From NCBI RefSeq assembly GCF_030063195.1, contig NZ_JASISS010000007.1, positions 30,279 to 94,278 on the forward strand: a stretch of 64,000 nt of DNA, given 5' to 3'. Numbering within the stretch: the first letter of the stretch is position 1; every line of letters begins with the position of its first letter. This DNA is from Cryobacterium sp. PH31-AA6 (GTDB lineage: Bacteria > Actinomycetota > Actinomycetes > Actinomycetales > Microbacteriaceae). The notes under the pieces were generated by a model, which saw nothing but the letters and a program-made list of their open reading frames with translations, made no database searches and was not told the origin of the DNA. Position numbers and translations under genes: made by a program. Positions 58,588 through 64,000 of this stretch are shown one piece after another.

Positions 58588-60096
58588 GTGCCCGCACCAC
58601 TCCGACGTTTCCCCCTGCCCGGCTGGTGGGACCCGTCCTTCGTCTACCTCACCCTCCACCGGGCGAATACCCACTCGTTCTGGCTGGACGCCGGCGTCGC
58701 CGCCGAGCACGGCTTCAGCTACCTCGGCGCCGCGGATGCCGGCTCCCGTTTCGTGACCGCGTCGGTGCCGGATGGCACCGTCACCGTGTCGTTTCCCGGC
58801 GCCGATGTCGCTGCGCCGGCGGGCATCACGACCATTCCGGAGACGATCTTCGAGTTCCTCAGGGAAGACCTCGCGGCGGCCGAGGGTGCTGGGCTGGACG
58901 AGGAATCCGACGGGGACGCGGATGCCCCGGCCGCCGGCGGCTTCCGGCTCGGCTGGGTCGGCTGGCTCGGCTACGAACTCGGCGCGCAGACCGTCGGCGC
59001 GCCGGTACACGCCTCCCGGTACCCGGATGCCGCACTCCTGCAGGTCGACCGGGCGATCGAATTCGACCATGCCGCGCGCACCGTCACCCTGCTCGAGCGT
59101 GCAGCCCCGGGGACGTCCGCTCAGGAAACCGCCGAGTGGGCGGACGAGGTTCTCGCCGCCCTGCTGGCGGCCGAGGCATCCGCGGCCCCGGTTCCCCTGC
59201 TGACCTCGGCGCCGACCGGGGAACCACGGCTCCCGGCGAGCTGGCGGCACGACCCGGCCGGCTACGTGGACCTGATCCGGCGCTGTCAGTCGTCGATTAC
59301 GGCGGGCGACGCCTACCAGCTGTGTCTCACCAACGAGATCCGCGTCGCCGCGCACCCTGACCCGGTCGAGGCCTACCTCCAACTCCGGGCGGGAAGCCCC
59401 AGCCACCACGGCGGCCTGCTCCGGTTCGGCGAGCTCGCCCTGCTCAGCGCGTCACCGGAGCAGTTCCTCACCGTCTCCCGCACCGGCCGGGTCAGCACCC
59501 GGCCGATCAAGGGCACCCGGCGCCGATCGACCGGGGTGGCCCGCGACCTGGCGCTTCGCCTCGAGCTGGAGACCAGCGGCAAGGAACGCGCCGAGAACCT
59601 GATGATCGTCGACTTGATGCGCAACGATCTGGGCCGGATCGCCCGGCTCGGCTCCGTGGCGGTGACCCAGCTGCTCGACGTGGAAAGCTACGCCCACGTG
59701 CACCAGCTGGTCAGCACGGTGGAGGCCCGCCTCGCTGCCGGACTGACCGGAATAGACGCCGTGGAATCCTGTTTCCCGGCCGGATCGATGACCGGCGTGC
59801 CCAAACCGAGCGCCATGGGCATCCTCGACCGTCTCGAGGCCGGACCACGCGGGATCTACTCGGGAGCCTTCGGCTACTTCGGCTTCGACGGCGCCGTCGA
59901 CCTGGCCATGGTCATCCGCAGCATCGTGATCGGAGCGGACGGCGCGTCCATCGGCACCGGCGGCGGCATCACCGCCCTGTCCGACCCGGCCGAAGAACTC
60001 GAGGAGACCCGAATCAAGGCCGCGGCCCTGCTCGACGTGCTCTGGGCCTCGAAAACTCCGCCCGCAACGCCGGCCGGCCAGGGTTTAGTAACCTAG
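58588..60096 (+). CDS. pabB: aminodeoxychorismate synthase component I
   Basis: A 502-residue chorismate-binding enzyme making 4-amino-4-deoxychorismate for folate synthesis. The key PIKGTRRR motif, with the PabB-type lysine where anthranilate synthase has alanine, supports PabB over TrpE. Other motifs are [28 protein letters not shown] and [14 protein letters not shown]. The segment [15 protein letters not shown] differs from the usual PGGSxTGAPK. The first 150 residues include an acidic low-complexity loop. GTG start six bases after TAGGCT, leaderless. No pabA or pabC gene is in view. Confidence 0.92.
   Translation: MPAPLRRFPLPGWWDPSFVYLTLHRANTHSFWLDAGVAAEHGFSYLGAADAGSRFVTASVPDGTVTVSFPGADVAAPAGITTIPETIFEFLREDLAAAEGAGLDEESDGDADAPAAGGFRLGWVGWLGYELGAQTVGAPVHASRYPDAALLQVDRAIEFDHAARTVTLLERAAPGTSAQETAEWADEVLAALLAAEASAAPVPLLTSAPTGEPRLPASWRHDPAGYVDLIRRCQSSITAGDAYQLCLTNEIRVAAHPDPVEAYLQLRAGSPSHHGGLLRFGELALLSASPEQFLTVSRTGRVSTRPIKGTRRRSTGVARDLALRLELETSGKERAENLMIVDLMRNDLGRIARLGSVAVTQLLDVESYAHVHQLVSTVEARLAAGLTGIDAVESCFPAGSMTGVPKPSAMGILDRLEAGPRGIYSGAFGYFGFDGAVDLAMVIRSIVIGADGASIGTGGGITALSDPAEELEETRIKAAALLDVLWASKTPPATPAGQGLVT
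60089..60094 (+). promoter_or_regulatory. possible -10 element of leuS
   Basis: TAACCT in the last codons of pabB lies 73 bases before the leuS GTG. GAAGAGAG near 60155-60162 is the ribosome binding site. No T-box-type leader fits in the 71-base gap. Confidence 0.3.
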
Positions 60097-60167
60097 AAGC
60101 CTGGACGACGCCTGCGGGCGCCCAGCGGCCTGAGACGGCGCACCCCCACCGCAACGAAGAGAGTCAC

Positions 60168-62750
60168 GTGGCACACGAGCACGACCACACGCCCACCGGC
60201 GCCCACCGCGACGAAGAAATCTACGATTTCGCCGCGATTCAGGCCAAATGGCAGCCGATCTGGGAAGAGCTCGAGCCCTTCCGCACGGACGACCCCGACG
60301 ACAAGCGACCGCGCAAGTACGTGCTCGACATGTTCCCCTATCCCTCCGGCGACCTGCACATGGGCCACGCCGAGGTCTACGCCCTCGGCGACATCGTCGC
60401 CCGGTACTGGCGCCAGCAGGGCTTCAACGTGCTGCACCCGATCGGCTGGGACTCCTTCGGCCTGCCCGCCGAGAACGCGGCGATCAAGCGCGGCATCGAC
60501 CCCCGCGGCTGGACCTACGACAACATCGCGCAGCAGAAGAAGAGCATGAAGCTCTACGCGGCCTCCTTCGACTGGTCCCGCGAACTGCACACGAGCGATC
60601 CCGAGTACTACAAGTGGAACCAGTGGCTGTTCCTCCAGCTCTACAAGAAGGGCCTGGCCTACCGCAAGGACAGCTGGGTCAACTGGGACCCGGTAGACCA
60701 GACCGTGCTCGCCAACGAGCAGGTGCTCGCCGACGGCACGTCGGAGCGCAGCGGCGCCGTCGTGGTCAAGAAGAAGCTCACCCAGTGGTACTTCAAGATC
60801 ACCGACTACGCCGACCGCCTGCTCGATGACCTCAACCAGCTCGAGGGCGCCTGGCCGGCCAAGGTGCTGAACATGCAGCGAAACTGGATCGGCCGCTCGA
60901 TCGGGGCCGACGTCGACTTCGTGATCGAGGGTCGCGAGGAGCGGGTCAGTGTGTTCACGACCCGGCCGGACACCCTCTTCGGCGCGACCTTCATGGTTGT
61001 CGCCCCCGACGCAGACCTGGCCGCCGAGCTGGTCGCCGACTCCTCGCCAGAGGTGAAGGCCCGGTTCCAGGAGTACCTGGTCCAGGTGCAGAACAGCACC
61101 GAGATCGAACGCCAGTCCACGGACCGTGAGAAGACCGGTGTGTTCCTCGAGCGCTACGCGATCAACCCGGTCAACGGCGAACGGTTGCCGATCTGGGCCG
61201 CGGACTACGTGCTCGCCGACTACGGTCACGGCGCCGTGATGGCCGTCCCCGCGCACGACCAGCGCGACCTCGACTTCGCGCGCCGCTTCGACCTGCCCGT
61301 GATCGTCGTCGTCGACACCACGGCGCCGGTCACGGGGATGATCCCCGTGATCACCCAGGAAATGATCGACGGAACCGAGGAGCTCCCCACGCTCGACCCG
61401 GCCACCACCGGTGTCGCCCTGGCCGGCGAGGGCCGCCTGATCAATTCGGGAGCCCTCGATGGGCTGAGCAAGAGCACCGCAATCAAGCGCATCATCGACC
61501 AGCTGACCGCCGACGGCACCGGCCGGGCCGCCAAGAATTACCGCCTCCGCGACTGGCTGATCTCCCGCCAACGCTATTGGGGCACCCCGATCCCGATCAT
61601 CCACGGTGCGGACGGCACCGAGATCCCGGTTCCGGAAGACCAGCTGCCCGTGCTGCTGCCACCGACCGACGGCCTCGACCTCAAACCCAAGGGAACCTCG
61701 CCCCTGGGCGGCGCGACCGACTGGGTCAACGTGCCCAACCCGATCGACGGAACCCCGGCGCGCCGCGACGCCGACACCATGGACACCTTCGTCGACAGCT
61801 CCTGGTACTTCCTCCGGTTCCTCAACCCGAACGACGACACGCGGGCGTTCGACCCGAAAGACGCCGAGAAGTGGGCGCCGGTCGACCAGTATGTCGGCGG
61901 CGTCGAACACGCCATCCTGCACCTGCTCTACGCCCGGTTCATGACCAAGGTGCTCTTCGACCTCGGCTACGTCTCGTTCACGGAACCCTTCACCGCCCTG
62001 CTCAACCAGGGCATGGTCATCCTCGATGGCGCCAAGATGTCCAAGAGCAAGGGAAACCTGGTCTACTTCACGGAGGAGGTCGACCGGTTCGGCGTCGACG
62101 CCGTGCGCCTGACGATGGCCTTCGCCGGCCCGCCCGAGGACGACATCGACTGGGCGGATGTCTCGCCCGTCGGCTCCGCGAAGTTCCTCGCCCGGGCCTG
62201 GCGGGTGGCCAGGGACGTCACGAGCGCTCCCGACATCGACTGGAAGTCGGGCGATGCCGGCCTGCGCCGGGTCACCCATCGGTTCCTCGCCGACGCGCCC
62301 GGTCTGATCGAAGCGTTCAAGTTCAACGTGGTCGTCGCGCGGCTGATGGAACTCGTCAACGCCACCCGCAAGGTCATCGACACGGGGGCCGGTCCCGCCG
62401 ACGGCGCCGTGCGGGAGGCCGCCGAGGTCACCGCGATGGCGCTGAACCTGTTCGCGCCGTACACGGCGGAAGACATGTGGCAGCGGCTCGGCTACCAACC
62501 GTGTGTGGCCCTCGCCCAGTGGCGCAAGGCCGACCAGACCCTTCTTGTGGAGGAGTCCGTGACCGCGGTAGTGCAGGTCGACGGCAAGGTACGGGAACGC
62601 CTCGAGATTTCGCCGAAGATCTCCGGCGAGGACCTTGAACGCCTGGCCCGAGTCTCCGCGCCGGTCGTCAAAGCGATCGGAACGCGGGAGATCGTGAATG
62701 TGATCGTGCGGGCACCGAAGCTGGTCAGCATCGTCACGCGCCCGGTCTGA
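60168..62750 (+). CDS. leuS: leucyl-tRNA synthetase
   Basis: An 860-residue class I aminoacyl-tRNA synthetase. The HIGH motif is present as LHMGH in [20 protein letters not shown], and KMSKS in [14 protein letters not shown]. The CP1 editing domain is seen ([36 protein letters not shown]), and a leucine-specific region follows. The C-terminal domain ends [14 protein letters not shown] start with GAAGAGAG upstream. Length is normal for bacteria. Confidence 0.98.
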   Translation: MAHEHDHTPTGAHRDEEIYDFAAIQAKWQPIWEELEPFRTDDPDDKRPRKYVLDMFPYPSGDLHMGHAEVYALGDIVARYWRQQGFNVLHPIGWDSFGLPAENAAIKRGIDPRGWTYDNIAQQKKSMKLYAASFDWSRELHTSDPEYYKWNQWLFLQLYKKGLAYRKDSWVNWDPVDQTVLANEQVLADGTSERSGAVVVKKKLTQWYFKITDYADRLLDDLNQLEGAWPAKVLNMQRNWIGRSIGADVDFVIEGREERVSVFTTRPDTLFGATFMVVAPDADLAAELVADSSPEVKARFQEYLVQVQNSTEIERQSTDREKTGVFLERYAINPVNGERLPIWAADYVLADYGHGAVMAVPAHDQRDLDFARRFDLPVIVVVDTTAPVTGMIPVITQEMIDGTEELPTLDPATTGVALAGEGRLINSGALDGLSKSTAIKRIIDQLTADGTGRAAKNYRLRDWLISRQRYWGTPIPIIHGADGTEIPVPEDQLPVLLPPTDGLDLKPKGTSPLGGATDWVNVPNPIDGTPARRDADTMDTFVDSSWYFLRFLNPNDDTRAFDPKDAEKWAPVDQYVGGVEHAILHLLYARFMTKVLFDLGYVSFTEPFTALLNQGMVILDGAKMSKSKGNLVYFTEEVDRFGVDAVRLTMAFAGPPEDDIDWADVSPVGSAKFLARAWRVARDVTSAPDIDWKSGDAGLRRVTHRFLADAPGLIEAFKFNVVVARLMELVNATRKVIDTGAGPADGAVREAAEVTAMALNLFAPYTAEDMWQRLGYQPCVALAQWRKADQTLLVEESVTAVVQVDGKVRERLEISPKISGEDLERLARVSAPVVKAIGTREIVNVIVRAPKLVSIVTRPV

Positions 62751-62842
62751 TCGGGCGGGGCCGCCTCACCTCCACAGCGGACGGGTCCCGTCCCGGCGCA
62801 CCGATAGGGTCTCGCCCCGCCGGGAAACCGCTCCGGGCGACC

Positions 62843-62848
62843 TAGCCT
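62843..62848 (+). promoter_or_regulatory. -10 element, leaderless promoter of comEA
   Basis: TAGCCT ends six bases before the ATG at 62855. No ribosome binding site lies between. Confidence 0.6.
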
Positions 62849-62854
62849 GCCCGG

Positions 62855-63583
62855 ATGGAGCCTGATCCCGGTGAAGCGGCGCTCGCGAGCCTGTCCAGGT
62901 CGGCGGGCCCCGGCCGGGGCGCCCGGATGCGGATCGGGGTTGGCGCCGCGGTGGTGCTGCTCATCGCGGCCCTGGCCACGGCCGTTGTGCTCTCGGCCGT
63001 CGGCGGGCAGGCCACTCACCGGGTGATCACCCCGGGCGGGACGGACCGGTTCGGGGCGTCGTCGAATGGCGCGGCCTCGTCCGACCCGGCCTGGACCGAC
63101 CCGGCCTCGTCCGACCCGGCCTCGTCCGACCCGGCCTCGTCGACGGGCGCGATCATTCTCGTGCACGTGCTTGGGGCGGTTCGCCGACCGGGGCTGTTCG
63201 AACTCGGTGCCGGTGCCCGGGTGATCGACGCCGTTGCGGCGGCCGGCGGGTTGACCGAGGCGGCCGACCCGGCCGGCGCCAACCTGGCCAGGCGGCTCAG
63301 CGACGGGGAACAGCTCTACCTCCCGCAGCTGGGTGAGGTGCCGCCCGTCGCACCGCAGGCATCAGGGCAGGGGAGTGGCGTCGCCTCTGGCCAGAAGGTG
63401 AATCTGAACACCGCCACCGTTGCTGAATTGGAAACCCTCCCGCGGATCGGGCCGATGATGGCCCAGCGGATCATTGATTTCCGTGAGGCGAACGGGCACT
63501 TCGCGACCGTGGACGACCTGCGCAGCGTCACCGGGATCGGCGACAAGACCTTCGACGGCCTCAAGGATCTGATCACCACATGA
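62855..63583 (+). CDS. comEA: competence DNA-binding protein ComEA
   Basis: A 242-residue membrane-anchored DNA receptor for DNA uptake. A cytoplasmic N-terminus of about 27 residues and one membrane helix (IGVGAAVVLLIAALATAVVL) lead to a low-complexity ASSDP repeat linker. A SLBB domain (ILVHVLGAVRRPGLFELGAG) and two helix-hairpin-helix motifs (VNLNTATVAELETLPRIGPM, LRSVTGIGDKTFDGL) follow and bind double-stranded DNA. ATG six bases after TAGCCT. The stop overlaps the comEC start by four bases. Confidence 0.93.
   Translation: MEPDPGEAALASLSRSAGPGRGARMRIGVGAAVVLLIAALATAVVLSAVGGQATHRVITPGGTDRFGASSNGAASSDPAWTDPASSDPASSDPASSTGAIILVHVLGAVRRPGLFELGAGARVIDAVAAAGGLTEAADPAGANLARRLSDGEQLYLPQLGEVPPVAPQASGQGSGVASGQKVNLNTATVAELETLPRIGPMMAQRIIDFREANGHFATVDDLRSVTGIGDKTFDGLKDLITT
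63074..63142 (+). repeat. 15-bp in-frame tandem repeat in comEA (ASSDP)
   Basis: Units at 63074-63088, 63089-63103 (variant ASWTDP-like, AWTDP), 63104-63118 and 63119-63133, plus a partial copy to 63142. The core GCCTCGTCCGACCCG is perfect in three of four. They encode ASSDP between the membrane helix and the SLBB domain. Confidence 0.92.
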
Positions 63584-64000
63584 TCCTCGACCTGCGTCTG
63601 GCCGGTGCGGCGGTGTCGGCCTGGGCGGCTGCCTGGCTGCTGAGCGGCGCGCCGGACTGGTCGACGGTCAGCCAGCTGGTGCTGTGGCCCGCAGGAGCGG
63701 CTCTGGCCACCCTCGCGCTCCTGCCGCGGCGGTCCGGAGGATCCGCGCTGACCCGGAGTGCACTGACGCAGGTGGCACTGTGCTGCGCCGGGGCGGCCCT
63801 CGTGGCCGCCGCGGTCGCCGTGGCCGCGCCGGCACGCCTGCCGGACGTAGTTAGGGACGCCGCGGCCAGGCACGCCGTGGTCACCGCGACGCTCACGGTG
63901 TTGTCGAGTCCGGTGGAGACCGCTTCGTTCGGCGGCGGCTCGCAACTCGGCTCCAGCCGGGTGCGGTTCCGTGGCTCGCTCACCGAGCTCGCCGTGCCTG
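63580..64000 (+). CDS. comEC: ComEC-family DNA channel protein, N-terminal part (3' end outside window)
   Basis: The frame opens at the ATG overlapping the comEA stop (ATGA) and runs to the window end with no stop, 140 codons visible. The start MILDLRLAGAAVSAWAAAWL contains the first helix, and two more hydrophobic stretches follow (about 34-49 and 63-85). Then comes the start of a beta-rich extracellular domain (AVVTATLTVLSSPVE), as in the N-terminal domain of ComEC. ComEC is the inner-membrane channel for single-stranded DNA. Position after comEA supports the assignment. Confidence 0.88.
   Translation, partial: MILDLRLAGAAVSAWAAAWLLSGAPDWSTVSQLVLWPAGAALATLALLPRRSGGSALTRSALTQVALCCAGAALVAAAVAVAAPARLPDVVRDAAARHAVVTATLTVLSSPVETASFGGGSQLGSSRVRFRGSLTELAVP

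Noticed and set aside
60097..60167. T-box leader before leuS
   Set aside because: The gap is only 71 bases, too short for a T-box, and the conserved T-box sequence is absent.
60093..62498. 801-codon open frame on the minus strand opposite leuS
   Set aside because: Antisense shadow; leuS on the other strand is complete and conserved over its full length.

Overview
The window is a gene-dense, strongly GC-rich stretch of chromosome from a high-GC Gram-positive bacterium. It most resembles Microbacteriaceae (Actinomycetia); Cryobacterium- or Leifsonia-like is an inference from protein sequence style. Evidence includes the actinobacterial dcw cluster with a DUF3040 gene before mraZ and with sepF, yggT and divIVA after ftsZ; an FtsR/MerR pair as in mycobacteria; a PASTA kinase next to a class II DAHP synthase, an Rv2175c-like DNA-binding protein and a polyprenyl synthase; many GTG/TTG starts; and several genes whose -10 element lies 6-8 bases before the start codon (leaderless transcripts). 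I see no tRNA, rRNA, CRISPR array, prophage or insertion sequence. This is mostly conserved core genome.

Layout. 1-1140: end of an FtsR-like MerR regulator and a second MerR regulator. 1198-7516: an orphan ParA ATPase divergent from pyruvate carboxylase, then a MinD/EspI-like ATPase with a repetitive N-terminus and peptide deformylase. 7530-12681: acyl-CoA synthetase, a ROK sugar kinase, an acyltransferase and DAHP synthase. 12760-17778: the PknL-type PASTA kinase, a LysM muramidase-like protein, the Rv2175c-like protein and a polyprenyl diphosphate synthase. 17851-41753: DUF3040 and the whole division/cell-wall cluster mraZ-rsmH-ftsL-ftsI-murE-murF-mraY-murD-ftsW-murG-murC-ftsQ-ftsZ, then yggS-sepF-yggT-divIVA-lspA-rluA-type synthase-dnaE. 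41776-47904: a second acyltransferase, a flavin reductase, hisD, nrdR, pyrD, an App1-type phosphatase and a TetR regulator. 48046-51213: an OpuC-type compatible-solute ABC transporter. 51296-58538: a BlaI repressor/M56 protease pair divergent from cydABDC, with clear palindromic operators between them. 58588-64000: pabB, leuS, comEA and the start of comEC.

How it fits together. Lipid II synthesis (MurE, F, D, G, C, MraY), its flipping and polymerisation (FtsW, FtsI) and the divisome scaffold (FtsL, FtsQ, FtsZ, SepF, DivIVA) are encoded almost without gaps, often with 4-base overlaps. MraZ has its own three-repeat operator at the head of the cluster. The BlaI/M56 unit next to cytochrome bd genes suggests that respiration is switched by a membrane-sensed signal. 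The most unusual recurring feature is a set of 12- to 18-bp in-frame tandem repeats in the disordered linkers of otherwise unrelated proteins (MinD-like ATPase, FtsW, FtsQ, DivIVA, ComEA). No clearly new multi-gene system is evident; the best candidates are the BlaI/M56-cydABDC regulon, the EspI-like ATPase and the atypical MurE specificity loop.
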